Shown piece by piece: positions 25,718-34,509 of a stretch of 64,000 nucleotides of DNA. Both the position numbers and the translations under genes were made by a program. Location of the stretch: contig JBCCRC010000009.1 of the NCBI GenBank assembly GCA_039208375.1, positions 1 to 64,000 on the forward strand, in the 5' to 3' direction. The stretch is from JANQPC01 sp039208375. Its GTDB lineage: Bacteria; Pseudomonadota; Alphaproteobacteria; Rhodobacterales; Rhodobacteraceae. The notes beneath the pieces were generated by a model. That model did no database searches and was not told the origin of the DNA. It worked only from the letters and a program-made list of their open reading frames with translations. The number at the start of each line of letters is the position of its first letter. The first letter of the stretch is position 1.

Positions 25718-27622
25718 TCAAAGACGAAGGTCTAATCCGTTGTGAATTGCTGCCCGCGGGGCAGTCTGGCCGGGAACTGGGGGAATCCCATCCGCCACGG
25801 CGGGTTCAAACGCGTCGGGCTCAGCGTCGGTGCGCGCCTGCCCACCAGTGAAGCTGAGGTTCAGTTCCCCCAAGCCGCCATCGCGGGCCTCGGCGAGCAG
25901 CACTTCTACATGCCGCCGAATAAACTCCAGCGTTTCTGGCCGCTCCGCTGCGATGGCGACGGTCATGCCCAGATCGGCCGCGGTCACTGCAATGCGCAGG
26001 CGCCCAAGCTCTTCTGGCACCAGCGTGATTTCAACGACGCCGGGGGCAGATTGGCGCAAGCCCTCCGCGATTTGCGCGGCAACCGACCGCGCAAGCTCTG
26101 GCGCCGCCGCGGGCGGCGGCGTTGGCGGTGCGGCTGTTACCGTTTCGGTGCGGATGGCTGAGAGAGCCCCCCCAAATTCGGTGGAACCAATGTCGATGGC
26201 GGGTGACGTGAGCTTTGAAAGGGCTTCTGGCCCCGGCGCAGCCGCCGGGAGCGGCGCTGGGGGGCCGGGCGGCAGATAGGCGAAATCCCGAGCCGGCGCA
26301 GGGGGCGATGCCGGCGGTGAGGCCTGCACCTTCGGTGCTTCACGCCCCAAGCCCGTACCGCGAAACTCACTCTGTGGCGCGTCCGAAGCGAGCCGCAATA
26401 GGCTGGCAGCGCCTACAGTTACTGCGGGCTGAATCGGGGCCTGCGGCGCCGGTGGAGGCGGCACGGGGGTTGGCGCCCCGATCGGCAACGTGGCGGGACC
26501 CGCCGTGCCCGGTTGCGGCGCGATGGCAACGGGCGCCTGAGGCAGGACCCGCGCCTCTGCACCCGGCGCGCCCGCCGGCGAAACCAACTCAACCGGCGCC
26601 GTGCCAGCTGCGGGCCCGCCTGGCGCGGGTGTTTGAGCAAAGCCGACGGATGTTGAGGTTTTCGGCGCATTCAAGGCAGCAACGGGATCAGACTGCGCGG
26701 CGCGGCGCGCCACCAGTTGCGTTTGCGCGCTGGTTTCTGCTGCTCCGCTCGCTTGCGGCGCCTTCGTGTCGAACTGCCCCTCTTTGAGCGCGGGCTGCGG
26801 CACCGCACCGTCAAGCGCCTTCGGCGGCGGATCGGGCAGCGCCCGTCCCGCGGCAGCGGAACCCGAGAGTTTTGGCGGTGCAGGTGCCTCGCCGCCTGCC
26901 CTACTGAAAGCCCGACTATCTACACTGAGTGCTGCTGGAGCCCTAGGCGGCGCTTCTGCGGAGGGCGCAGGCAAATCGAAGGCCCGTACCGCGCCTTGAA
27001 CCGAGGGCGGTGTCGGCCCGGCGAAATCCGCTTGCGGCACAACACCTGGCGTGGCGGGAACGGCAAGCGCCGTGGCTTCCCGGGCCGATGGAACCACTTT
27101 TGCAGGAACAGTCAGATCAGGGTCATTTGGCGAAATGGCAGGGCCAACGCCTGCGCCGCGTAGGGTTGTCTTATCTGAGCCACCTTGCGCTGCCAGCTCG
27201 CCGGGCACCCGGCCCGCGTTCGTAGCCGTAGCCTCGCGCGTCGTAACGGGCGAGCCAAAGACATCCGCCGTAGCCTTAAGCGCTGGCGCAACCGAAAGGG
27301 CCGCCCCCCCGGGCGAGGGCGCCCGCACTTGCCGGTCTGCAGCGCCCGGCACCGCGCTGTCATACGGCGGGGATGGTGGAACAGAAGCAGCGGGATTCAC
27401 CTCGCCCGGTGAAAGCCCGGCTGCAACGCGCGATTGCCCAGCGGCGTCAGCCACAAGATCCGCCAGTGAGCTGCCCTCGGCGGCGGCATCAGCCGCGTCA
27501 AACGCACTTCCGAAGCTTTCGCCAGTTACCACATCCGTCGCAATCAATCCGGCGGGCACCGGCTTTGCCGGGGTAAGCCCATCTGCGGCCTGTGGCACCG
27601 GAGCTACAGCGAAGAGTTGCAA
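25718..27622 (-). CDS. fliK: Flagellar hook-length control protein FliK
   Basis: A 634-residue secreted ruler. About 500 residues are Pro/Ala-rich and low-complexity. The conserved C-terminal domain near 530-620 carries VVEITLVPEELGRLRI and LEFIRRHVEVLLAEAR, typical of the Flg_hook domain that switches FlhB specificity. The start is TTG 27622, preceded by GGAGG at seven bases. It is co-transcribed with flgD and divergent from flgJ. Confidence 0.9.
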   Translation of the reverse strand: MQLFAVAPVPQAADGLTPAKPVPAGLIATDVVTGESFGSAFDAADAAAEGSSLADLVADAAGQSRVAAGLSPGEVNPAASVPPSPPYDSAVPGAADRQVRAPSPGGAALSVAPALKATADVFGSPVTTREATATNAGRVPGELAAQGGSDKTTLRGAGVGPAISPNDPDLTVPAKVVPSAREATALAVPATPGVVPQADFAGPTPPSVQGAVRAFDLPAPSAEAPPRAPAALSVDSRAFSRAGGEAPAPPKLSGSAAAGRALPDPPPKALDGAVPQPALKEGQFDTKAPQASGAAETSAQTQLVARRAAQSDPVAALNAPKTSTSVGFAQTPAPGGPAAGTAPVELVSPAGAPGAEARVLPQAPVAIAPQPGTAGPATLPIGAPTPVPPPPAPQAPIQPAVTVGAASLLRLASDAPQSEFRGTGLGREAPKVQASPPASPPAPARDFAYLPPGPPAPLPAAAPGPEALSKLTSPAIDIGSTEFGGALSAIRTETVTAAPPTPPPAAAPELARSVAAQIAEGLRQSAPGVVEITLVPEELGRLRIAVTAADLGMTVAIAAERPETLEFIRRHVEVLLAEARDGGLGELNLSFTGGQARTDAEPDAFEPAVADGIPPVPGQTAPRAAIHNGLDLRL

Positions 27623-27727
27623 CCGAAGTCCTCCAAAACTCCGAGCACCCTTAGCCGGATCCGATTACCGGATCTTTACCGCCACCCGCGAAAAGCACGG
27701 TCAGGCACTGCTGGATGGGAGATAGCC

Positions 27728-28006
27728 TTGATCGATGGCCTTGGCGCCACAGGGCGCGCCGAACTACCCCAAAAAAACGCCCGTCTCTGGACTGCCGCAC
27801 AGGCGCTTGAGGCGAGCTTTCTGGCCGAAATGCTGAAGCCCATCGGGCTGGGGGAGCCCAGCGAAAGTTTCGGCGGCGGCCCCGGCGAGGAACGGTTCGC
27901 CTCCTATCTCAGAACAGCACAGGCAGAGGCAGTGGTTGACGCAGGCGGCATCGGGCTGGCCGAAAGCATCTACGTCGCAATTCTGAAGCGCGAAAATGCT
28001 GGGTAG
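27728..28006 (+). CDS. flgJ: Rod-binding protein FlgJ, muramidase-less
   Basis: A 92-residue protein matching only the N-terminal rod-cap domain of FlgJ (ALEASFLAEMLKPIG and RTAQAEAVVDAGGIGLAESI). The peptidoglycan hydrolase domain of enterobacterial FlgJ is absent, as in Rhodobacter, where SltF supplies that activity. A matching transglycosylase gene lies at 41989-42729. The best start is TTG 27728, six bases after GGGAG; a longer open frame upstream has no good signal. Confidence 0.82.
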   Translation: MIDGLGATGRAELPQKNARLWTAAQALEASFLAEMLKPIGLGEPSESFGGGPGEERFASYLRTAQAEAVVDAGGIGLAESIYVAILKRENAG

Positions 28007-28346
28007 CGCAAAGGCCGCGCCGACCGAGGCGCTGATCGATCTTTTGGAACGCGAACGCGGCGCGTTGCTTGAGGGTGACTTTGAAGTTCTTGCTCGAATC
28101 GCTGGTGAGAAAGAGCGCCTTTTGAGAGCGCTGGGAGAGGCCAAGCCAACGGACGTTCCGGAAAGCCTACGCGATCTGGCGGCCCGAAACGGTGAGCTTT
28201 TGGAAGCCGTCCAAAGGGGCCTAAAGGCAGGGCTGCAACGGATCGAGGCCCTTCAGGGGGGTGGCACGCCGCTTAGAAGCTACGACGGTTCGGGATCCGC
28301 CGCAGTCATTGGCCCGCCACGCCCATCCTTTCGCCGCGATGTGTGA
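27996..28346 (+). CDS. flgN: FlgN-like flagellar export chaperone (putative)
   Basis: A 116-residue, mainly helical protein that overlaps the end of flgJ by eleven bases. A long amphipathic helix (ALIDLLERERGALLEGDFEVLARIAGEKERLL) resembles FlgN-family chaperones for the hook-filament junction proteins FlgK and FlgL. Sequence identity in this family is low, so the name rests on size, helix pattern and position. Confidence 0.6.
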   Translation: MLGSAKAAPTEALIDLLERERGALLEGDFEVLARIAGEKERLLRALGEAKPTDVPESLRDLAARNGELLEAVQRGLKAGLQRIEALQGGGTPLRSYDGSGSAAVIGPPRPSFRRDV

Positions 28347-28364
28347 TCGGCGCGCCGGCCGCGG

Positions 28365-28379
28365 TTAGGCAATCATTAG
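28365..28379. promoter_or_regulatory. CtrA-like site upstream of flagellin
   Basis: TTAG-N7-TTAG, six of eight positions of the CtrA consensus TTAA-N7-TTAA with exact spacing. It lies 146 bases before the fliC start. A weak match alone, but it belongs to a set of similar sites in this cluster. Confidence 0.4.
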
Positions 28380-28449
28380 GGTTTGGCGGCTAGCCAGAGC
28401 GCGCATCCCAAGTGCGGATGGCGCGGCGCATCTACGCCGCATTCGTCAG

Positions 28450-28508
28450 AACGGCGCTTAAACCACGTTCCCAAGGAACGTTCGTGAAGCTGGCGCAAAA
28501 GCGCCGTT
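28450..28508 (+). promoter_or_regulatory. Nested inverted repeat in the flagellin leader
   Basis: A perfect ten-base outer pair (AACGGCGCTT at 28450-28459, AAGCGCCGTT at 28499-28508) encloses a perfect seven-base hairpin with three-base loop (ACGTTCC and GGAACGT, 28465-28481). It ends 16 bases before the fliC ATG, next to the AGGA ribosome site. In Caulobacter FlbT binds the flagellin leader and shortens mRNA life; flbT lies two genes downstream here. That this element is the FlbT target is inference. Confidence 0.6.
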
Positions 28509-28524
28509 GGACATAGGACAAAAC

Positions 28525-30066
28525 ATGTCGAGTATCCTTACCAATACCAGCGCGATGGTTGCGCTGCAGACCCTTCGTGGGATCAATTCCAACCTCACCC
28601 AAACCCAGAATGAAATCGCCACCGGCAAATCCATTGCCTCGGCGAAAGACAACTCTGCGATCTGGGCGATCTCGAAAGTTATGGAATCTGACGTCAATAG
28701 TTTCATGGCAATCTCGGAAAGCCTTGGCCTTGGGCAATCCACCATCGCCGTGGCCCGCCAGGCCTCTGAAACGGTGTCTGACCTTCTGACGGACATGAAG
28801 GGCCGGATCGTTGCCGCGCAGGAAGAAAACGTCGACCGCGGTAAAATTCAGACCGATATCGACGCGCTCACTGATCAGATCAACTCGATCGTAAGCGCCG
28901 CGCAGTTCAATGGCCTAAATCTTGTTCAGGGCACGGACTCCGCCAATATCCTCGGCTCGCTCGACCGCGCTGGCGACGGAACCGTCACGGCCAATAACAT
29001 CACCGTGGAACGGCGCGACCTGACCACTGGCGCCGGCCGTTTCGGCACCACGGGCAACCTCGCCCCGAACATCACGGTGAGTGACGCAACAGCCAACGGA
29101 CTGAACGACACGGGCAACACCGCCGTAATCACGCTTGCGACGAATGCGGACTATGCGGCGGCAAACGGCGCGCTTGGCCTCACGGTCGGCGGCGTTGCGG
29201 TGAACTTTGCGGCCGGTGATCTGACCGGCAACCAAGACGCCGCGGCTGGCATCGTCGCAGGCCGCATCAACGCGCTTGGCATCGAGGGGATCACCGCCAC
29301 ATCGACGGGTGCGGCGGTCACAATCACCTCCACCCGAGGCTTCGAAACGGCGGATGTGGTGATTGATAGCGAGTCGGGTGTGACCGGCGCTGAAGTGACC
29401 GCGCTCAATGGCACGACGGGCCTTAACAACGGCGTAGGCGTTGTAAACACAATCGACGAACGCGCGGAGAGCCTGACCTTCGATAACGCGGCCGTTCTGA
29501 ACGACGGTGACGGCTATCGCGTCACCTTCGGTGGTGAAACCTACACCTACGTGGCCGGACCCAACGAAACCTTCGAGGATGTTGTGAAGGGCCTTCAGGC
29601 TGCCATCGGCGGTGGCAATCTTGAAGACATCACCACGCGCGTGACGACCGATGACAATGGTAACTTCCAGCTGAAAATCGATAACGGCAATGCTACCGAC
29701 AAGACGATTGTCGTGGCGGGTACGACCGGGGGAGAAGCCTCTGGCGGCCTTTTCGGCCTTGATACGCTGGATGTGACCACCAATACCGGCGCCACCAACG
29801 CGCTCAACACGATCGAAACGTTGATCAATGAAGCGATCGACAGTGCCGCGTCATTCGGCTCGGCCCAAGGGCGGATTGACCGGCAGGCGGAATTCGTGAG
29901 CCAGCTCACGGACTCCTTCAAAGCCGGTATTGGCGAACTGGTAGATGCGGATATGGAGGCGGCTTCGGCCCGCCTGCAGGCGCTTCAGGTGCAGCAGCAG
30001 CTTGGCATCCAGTCGCTTTCGATCGCAAACCAGGCGCCGCAGTCGATCCTCGCACTGTTCCGGTAA
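28525..30066 (+). CDS. fliC: Flagellin
   Basis: A 513-residue filament protein. The N-terminal D0/D1 helices (MSSILTNTSAM, LRGINSNLTQTQNEIATGKS, QFNGLNLVQG) and C-terminal helix (AEFVSQLTDSFKAGIGELVDADM, ALQVQQQLGIQSLSIANQ) are conserved. Between them is an acidic Thr/Ala/Gly-rich variable region of about 300 residues. No internal cysteine is seen. ATG 28525 follows AGGA; an in-frame TTG at 28507 falls inside the leader hairpin and is unlikely. flaF and flbT follow on the same strand. Confidence 0.95.
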   Translation: MSSILTNTSAMVALQTLRGINSNLTQTQNEIATGKSIASAKDNSAIWAISKVMESDVNSFMAISESLGLGQSTIAVARQASETVSDLLTDMKGRIVAAQEENVDRGKIQTDIDALTDQINSIVSAAQFNGLNLVQGTDSANILGSLDRAGDGTVTANNITVERRDLTTGAGRFGTTGNLAPNITVSDATANGLNDTGNTAVITLATNADYAAANGALGLTVGGVAVNFAAGDLTGNQDAAAGIVAGRINALGIEGITATSTGAAVTITSTRGFETADVVIDSESGVTGAEVTALNGTTGLNNGVGVVNTIDERAESLTFDNAAVLNDGDGYRVTFGGETYTYVAGPNETFEDVVKGLQAAIGGGNLEDITTRVTTDDNGNFQLKIDNGNATDKTIVVAGTTGGEASGGLFGLDTLDVTTNTGATNALNTIETLINEAIDSAASFGSAQGRIDRQAEFVSQLTDSFKAGIGELVDADMEAASARLQALQVQQQLGIQSLSIANQAPQSILALFR

Positions 30067-30074
30067 GCACAACT

Positions 30075-30103
30075 GGCTGATCCGGGCCCGCCCCGGGTCA
30101 GCC
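30075..30103 (+). terminator. Hairpin between fliC and flaF
   Basis: A 12-base stem with one G-U pair (GGCTGATCCGGG and CCCGGGTCAGCC, loop of five) starts nine bases after the flagellin stop. There is no U run, so it may act as a partial terminator or 3' stabiliser that keeps fliC mRNA more abundant than flaF-flbT. Confidence 0.55.
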
Positions 30104-30155
30104 CCTCCCCCAAGAATTGGACCTCATCGGCCCACGCCGATTGGAAGGATGCGCC

Positions 30156-30533
30156 GTGAATCACGTTCAACAAGCCCAATCCGCCTACGCCGCCGCCGCC
30201 GGCCCCGCCCGAAGCCCGCGCAGCATTGAGTTCGATGCCTTCGCCCGCGTCACGCGCAAGATGAGCGAAGCCAGCCGGGCCGGCGCGAAGGGCTTTCCGT
30301 CCCTGGCCTCGGCGCTGCACGAAAACCGGCGGCTTTGGACTGTGCTTGCCTCAAGTGTCGCGGATCGCGACAACGCTCTGCCGAATGCCCTGCGCGCCCG
30401 TATCCTTTACCTCGCCGAATTCACCCAGACGGAAACCACGCGCATTCTTGCCGGCGAAGCCGAGGCCGCAGCGCTGATCGATATCAACACCGCGATTATG
30501 CAGGGTCTGCGCACCGAGGCTCAGGGGCAATGA
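30156..30533 (+). CDS. flaF: Flagellar biosynthesis regulator FlaF
   Basis: A 125-residue protein of the alphaproteobacterial FlaF family, which is required for flagellin translation or secretion. Features are QQAQSAYAAAAG at the N-terminus, ENRRLWTVLASSVADRDNALP and LRARILYLAEFTQTET. GTG 30156 is preceded by GGAAGGAT at five bases. The stop overlaps the flbT start (ATGA). Confidence 0.92.
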   Translation: MNHVQQAQSAYAAAAGPARSPRSIEFDAFARVTRKMSEASRAGAKGFPSLASALHENRRLWTVLASSVADRDNALPNALRARILYLAEFTQTETTRILAGEAEAAALIDINTAIMQGLRTEAQGQ

Positions 30534-30934
30534 GCGGCCTCGTCCTTAAACTCGCGCCGAAGGAACGGATCCTGATAAACGGCGCCGTGATCGAAAATGG
30601 CGACCGTCGCAGCCGCCTGTCGATCGTTACACCCAATGCCAATATTCTGCGGCTGCGCGACGCAATCCACCCGACGGAGGCGAAAACCCCGGTGCGCCGC
30701 GTCTGCTACATTGCCCAGCTTGTGCTCAGCGGCGACGCGCGGCCAGAAGATGCGCAACCGCAATTGCTGCGGGGCATTGAGCAACTCTCACAAGTATTCC
30801 GGGATGGCGCGAGCCTCGAGCAACTGAGTACGGCAACCGAGGCCACCTTGGCGGGGCAGTACTATCAGGCGCTGAAGGCACTGCGTGGCCTGATCGCGCG
30901 CGAAGACAGGCTGATCGGGAGCACGCCGTTATGA
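30530..30934 (+). CDS. flbT: Flagellin mRNA regulator FlbT
   Basis: A 134-residue post-transcriptional regulator. In Caulobacter FlbT binds the 5' leader of flagellin mRNA and limits its translation until the hook is complete. Recognisable segments are LKLAPKERILINGAVIENG, RRVCYIAQLVLSG and YYQALKALRGLI. It overlaps both neighbours by four bases, giving a coupled flaF-flbT-DUF1217 unit. Confidence 0.93.
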   Translation: MSGLVLKLAPKERILINGAVIENGDRRSRLSIVTPNANILRLRDAIHPTEAKTPVRRVCYIAQLVLSGDARPEDAQPQLLRGIEQLSQVFRDGASLEQLSTATEATLAGQYYQALKALRGLIAREDRLIGSTPL

Positions 30935-31749
30935 CGTTTCAACCGGTTGTTCCCTTCGGCGGTAATGCGGGTTGGGCGTTCTTGCAGCGCACACGCGAAT
31001 CCCAGGAAGACGCCTTTCAGCAAAGCGCCGCCCTTCAGCGCGATGTGGCCTATTTCCGCGCGAACATCGGCGGGATCACCAGTGCCGAAGATCTCGTCGA
31101 TGACCGCCGCCTGCTGAACGTTGCACTCGGGGCATTCGGGCTGGCTGAGGATATCGACAACAAGTTCTTCATCCGCAAAACGCTCGAAGAGGGAACGCTG
31201 CGGGACGACAGCCTTGCGAACCGTCTTTCCGACAAACGCTACTTCACCATGGCCGAGGCGTTTGGCTTTGATCTGTCGCCCCCCCGGACCGTTGTCGGCG
31301 GGTTTGCCGACCCAATCGTTCAGGCTTTTCAGGAGCGCTCGTTCGAAGTGGCCGTCGGCAATCAGAACCCCGACATGCGCAGCGCACTCACATTCGCGCG
31401 CGATATCGGCGATCTCGCAGAACGCGGGCTTTCGGGAGAGGCGGCCTGGTTCACGGTGATGGCCACGCCGCCACTACGCACCGTCTTTGAACGCGCCTTT
31501 TCCCTTCCGATCGAAATCGGAACGCTCGACGTGGATCGCCAGCGTGAAATCTTTGAAGAAAAGGCCAACCAATTTTTCGGAAGCCCGGATGTGGCACAAT
31601 TCACAGACCCAGAAAAGCAAGACGAGCTGCTGCGGCGGTTTCTGGCGCAATCGGAGCTGCAGGGCGGCGTTTCGCCCACCACACGAGGGTCCGCCGCGCT
31701 TGCAATTCTTCAGGCCAGCGCAACACCGCAGTTCGGCATCGTGCTTTAG
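30931..31749 (+). CDS. DUF1217 flagellar-cluster protein
   Basis: A 272-residue soluble helical protein of the DUF1217 family, found in alphaproteobacterial flagellar clusters. It has an N-terminal segment AFLQRTRESQEDAF, then SAEDLVDDRRLLNVALGAFGL and RLSDKRYFTMAEAFGF. No signal peptide. Its function is not established; tight coupling to flbT suggests a part in filament or hook synthesis. Its stop overlaps that of fliI on the other strand by four bases. Confidence 0.82.
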   Translation: MTFQPVVPFGGNAGWAFLQRTRESQEDAFQQSAALQRDVAYFRANIGGITSAEDLVDDRRLLNVALGAFGLAEDIDNKFFIRKTLEEGTLRDDSLANRLSDKRYFTMAEAFGFDLSPPRTVVGGFADPIVQAFQERSFEVAVGNQNPDMRSALTFARDIGDLAERGLSGEAAWFTVMATPPLRTVFERAFSLPIEIGTLDVDRQREIFEEKANQFFGSPDVAQFTDPEKQDELLRRFLAQSELQGGVSPTTRGSAALAILQASATPQFGIVL

Positions 31750-33083
31750 CCCGAAGCGCCCTCGGTATCGGCCCCGGCAAGCAGGGCGGCGAGGGCCGAG
31801 AAGCTTTCGCCAACCCCCTGATGCGCGGTTCGTGACGCAAAGGCTTCGATCTTTGGCCATAGCGCCACCGCCCGATCAGCCGCCGGATCGCCACCGGCCT
31901 GATAGAGCCCCGCCTGCACCATCAACTCCACCTGTTCATAGCTGCCAAGAACCGCGCGCAGATCCGCAATGAGCGCGTTCTCGTCCTGGCTTGCGGCAGC
32001 CGGAAGCGCGCGAGACACTGATCTTGGGATGTCCACCGCCGGATAGCGCCCGCGCTCTGCAATCGCACGGTCAAGAATGACATGGCCGTCTAGCACGCCC
32101 CGCAGGACGTCTGGCACGGTACCGTCCATATCGCCCCCTGCGACGAGCACCGTGAGAACGGCCGTGATGTCGGCCACCCCGTCACCGCCCGGCCCCGCGC
32201 GCTCGGCCAAACTGAGAAGGCGCTGCGCAACCGACGCGGGATATCCACCCAGCGCCGCGGGCTCGCCCGACACCAGCGCGATTTCGCGATGAGCCTCTGC
32301 AAAGCGGGTGATGGAATCAGCGAGAAGAAGCACATGCCGCCCGGCATCGCGGAAATGCTCTGCCACCGCCATGGCCGCATAGGCGCATCGGCGGCGCACC
32401 AACGGCGACCGATCCGCCGTTGCCGCCACGACAATGGCCCGCGACATGCCCTTCGGCCCCAACACGCGCTCACAAAACTCGCGCAACTCGCGGCCCCGCT
32501 CGCCAATCAGGGCCACAACGACGAGATCGGCTTCGAGCCCCGTGGCCAGGCGCGCAAGCAGGGTGGATTTGCCAACACCTGCCCCGGCGAAAAGCCCCAT
32601 GCGCTGGCCCCGTGCAAGCGGCAAGACCGTATCGAAAAGCGAGAGGCCCGTGGAAAGCCGTGGCCCCAAGCCGCGGCGCGCCGCCGCCTCGGGCGCCGGG
32701 CCGATCAGCGGGCGGGGATCGCGGCCCATAAGCATCGGACCCTTGCCATCGATCGGCCGGCCGGAGGGGTCGACGACGCGCCCGATCCAGTCATCAGACG
32801 GCGCAAGCCGCGCGGGCCCCTCATGGCGCACACGTGCACCGAGCCCGATCCCTTCCGCGCCACCATCGATCAAAACGTTAAGCCGTTCCGGCGCAAGCGC
32901 CACGACCTCACCTGAAAGACCATCCAGATCGGGCAGGGAAACCAGTTGCCCCAGTTCGGCAACCTCCGACAACCCGGTGACCTGAAGCAAACCGCGCTCA
33001 ACCGCTGCGACGCGGCCAACACGCCGCACGGGGCGGGAGTTGAAGAGCTGAGCGGCAAGCGTATCAGGATGAAGCAACGCCAT
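31746..33083 (-). CDS. fliI: Flagellum-specific ATPase FliI
   Basis: A 445-residue F1-beta-like ATPase that energises type III export with FliH and FliJ. Walker A GAGVGKSTLL lies near residue 167 and Walker B VLLLADSITRFAEAHRE near 255. The DGxxxDxxIAERGRYPAVD stretch is typical of FliI/SctN. It is the only gene on the minus strand here and starts 79 bases from flgB, with which it shares a promoter region. Confidence 0.96.
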   Translation of the reverse strand: MALLHPDTLAAQLFNSRPVRRVGRVAAVERGLLQVTGLSEVAELGQLVSLPDLDGLSGEVVALAPERLNVLIDGGAEGIGLGARVRHEGPARLAPSDDWIGRVVDPSGRPIDGKGPMLMGRDPRPLIGPAPEAAARRGLGPRLSTGLSLFDTVLPLARGQRMGLFAGAGVGKSTLLARLATGLEADLVVVALIGERGRELREFCERVLGPKGMSRAIVVAATADRSPLVRRRCAYAAMAVAEHFRDAGRHVLLLADSITRFAEAHREIALVSGEPAALGGYPASVAQRLLSLAERAGPGGDGVADITAVLTVLVAGGDMDGTVPDVLRGVLDGHVILDRAIAERGRYPAVDIPRSVSRALPAAASQDENALIADLRAVLGSYEQVELMVQAGLYQAGGDPAADRAVALWPKIEAFASRTAHQGVGESFSALAALLAGADTEGASG

Positions 33084-33125
33084 GGGGCCCCCTATTCTGG
33101 CTCATCGTTTCTTAGGGAATCACCG

Positions 33126-33140
33126 TTAAGCCAGTGTTGA
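33126..33140. promoter_or_regulatory. CtrA-like site between fliI and flgB
   Basis: TTAA-N7-TTGA, seven of eight consensus positions with exact spacing, in the 79-base divergent region. Placed to serve flgB (23 bases from its start) and possibly fliI. Confidence 0.6.
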
Positions 33141-33162
33141 ACAGATCGCGGGAGAAGCCCCG

Positions 33163-33549
33163 GTGCTAGAACAGCCTCGACTAATGCAGTTGGCCTCGGC
33201 CATGGCCGAATACGCCGGCGCGCGGCAGCGGCTTATTGCGGAAAACGTCGCAAATGCCGATACGCCGGGCTACACCGCACGCGATCTGCCAGCCTTCCGC
33301 GCCATGCTGGCCGACGCCCCCTTCGATTTGCGGCGCACACGCAGCGCGCACATGCATGTGGGCGACGTGGCAATGGGCGGGATGGAAGTGCAGGTTGCTG
33401 CGGGGGAAGTCGCCCCAAATGGCAACTCCGTCTCGATTGAAACAGAGATGATGCGCGCGGCAGAGGCGCGCCAGCAGCATGACATGGCAATTGCGGTCTA
33501 CAAGGGCGCGCTTGACCTGATGCGCAGCGCATTGGGCCGGGGGAGGTAG
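33163..33549 (+). CDS. flgB: Flagellar proximal rod protein FlgB
   Basis: A 128-residue rod subunit. The rod/hook family motif AENVANADTPGYTARDL appears near residue 27, and the C-terminal helix pairs with the N-terminal one. It starts with GTG 33163 after GGGAG. First of a nine-gene plus-strand operon running to 37692. Confidence 0.94.
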   Translation: MLEQPRLMQLASAMAEYAGARQRLIAENVANADTPGYTARDLPAFRAMLADAPFDLRRTRSAHMHVGDVAMGGMEVQVAAGEVAPNGNSVSIETEMMRAAEARQQHDMAIAVYKGALDLMRSALGRGR

Positions 33550-33555
33550 CGCACC

Positions 33556-33945
33556 ATGGCCTTGCGAGATGCGCTTTCGATCTCTGCCAGTGGTATGGCG
33601 GCGCAATCCCAACGTCTGCGGCACACGGCCGAAAACATCGCCAATGCCGAAACACCAGGATACCGCCGCAAGCAGGTGGCCTTCGAGGCAGAGCTTGTTG
33701 CGGGAACGCGCACCGGAAAGGTGCGAACCGGTCCAGTTGAACTGGATCGCCGCGAGCTGACCCGGACGTATGACCCCGGCCATCCGCTCGCCGATGCAAG
33801 CGGCTACCACGAAGGATCGAACGTCAATCTGGTAGTCGAAATCGCTGACGCCCGCGAAGCGCAACGGTCTTACGAGGCCAACCTGCGGCTCTTCGATCAG
33901 GCGCGGCAGATGTCACGGGGCATTTTGGATCTTCTGAGGCGTTAG
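33556..33945 (+). CDS. flgC: Flagellar proximal rod protein FlgC
   Basis: A 129-residue rod subunit with ISASGMAAQSQRLRHTAENIANAETPGYRRKQ at the N-terminus (conserved in rod proteins) and the C-terminal helix YEANLRLFDQARQMSRGILDLL. Six bases after flgB. Confidence 0.95.
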   Translation: MALRDALSISASGMAAQSQRLRHTAENIANAETPGYRRKQVAFEAELVAGTRTGKVRTGPVELDRRELTRTYDPGHPLADASGYHEGSNVNLVVEIADAREAQRSYEANLRLFDQARQMSRGILDLLRR

Positions 33946-33957
33946 GGAGCTGATCGG

Positions 33958-34236
33958 GTGGACATTTCCTCAACATTCGCAGCCCGCGGGTATGCGGCAA
34001 CAAGAATTGCAACAGAGCCGGAGGTTGCCGGCGAGTCGCTCACATCAGTGGCAAGTGACTTCGCCCAAACCCTGCAGGATCGAGAAGTCGAAGCGGTTGA
34101 CGCGCTTGCATCTCAGCCTGACCCCCTTTCCCTGGTGCAGGCCCTTGCCGAAACGCAGTTGGCCGTGGAAACGGCGGTTACAGTGCGCGATCGCGTGGTT
34201 GAGGCTTATCAGGAAATTCTCAGGATGCCGGTCTAG
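33958..34236 (+). CDS. fliE: Flagellar hook-basal body protein FliE
   Basis: A 92-residue protein joining the MS ring to the rod. The conserved C-terminal portion SLVQALAETQLAVETAVTVRDRVVEAYQEILRMPV is visible in pieces and ends the protein as usual. GTG start 33958, twelve bases after flgC. Confidence 0.92.
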   Translation: MDISSTFAARGYAATRIATEPEVAGESLTSVASDFAQTLQDREVEAVDALASQPDPLSLVQALAETQLAVETAVTVRDRVVEAYQEILRMPV

Positions 34237-34242
34237 CATCCG

Positions 34243-34509
34243 GTGTCTGAAACCCTGTTTTACGACGTGATGCGGCAAGGCCTTTGGGTGTCTGTTCTGA
34301 TGTCAACGCCGATCCTCGGCGTGGCGTTGGCAACGGGCCTCGCGATCGGCCTCTTTCAGGCGCTCACTTCGATCCAGGAAATGACGCTGACCTTTGTGCC
34401 CAAGCTTCTCGCCATGGTCGCCGTGTTCTGGGCCACCATGGCGTTCATGACCGAGCTTCTAACGGCATTCTTTAGGCGCGATATCGTGCCCGCAATTCTG
34501 GCAAGCTGA
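34243..34509 (+). CDS. fliQ: Flagellar export gate protein FliQ
   Basis: An 88-residue inner-membrane protein with two membrane segments and the family pattern GLAIGLFQALTSIQEMTL followed by FVPKLLAM. Part of the FliPQR export gate. GTG start; its last base is the first base of flgF. Confidence 0.95.
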   Translation: MSETLFYDVMRQGLWVSVLMSTPILGVALATGLAIGLFQALTSIQEMTLTFVPKLLAMVAVFWATMAFMTELLTAFFRRDIVPAILAS

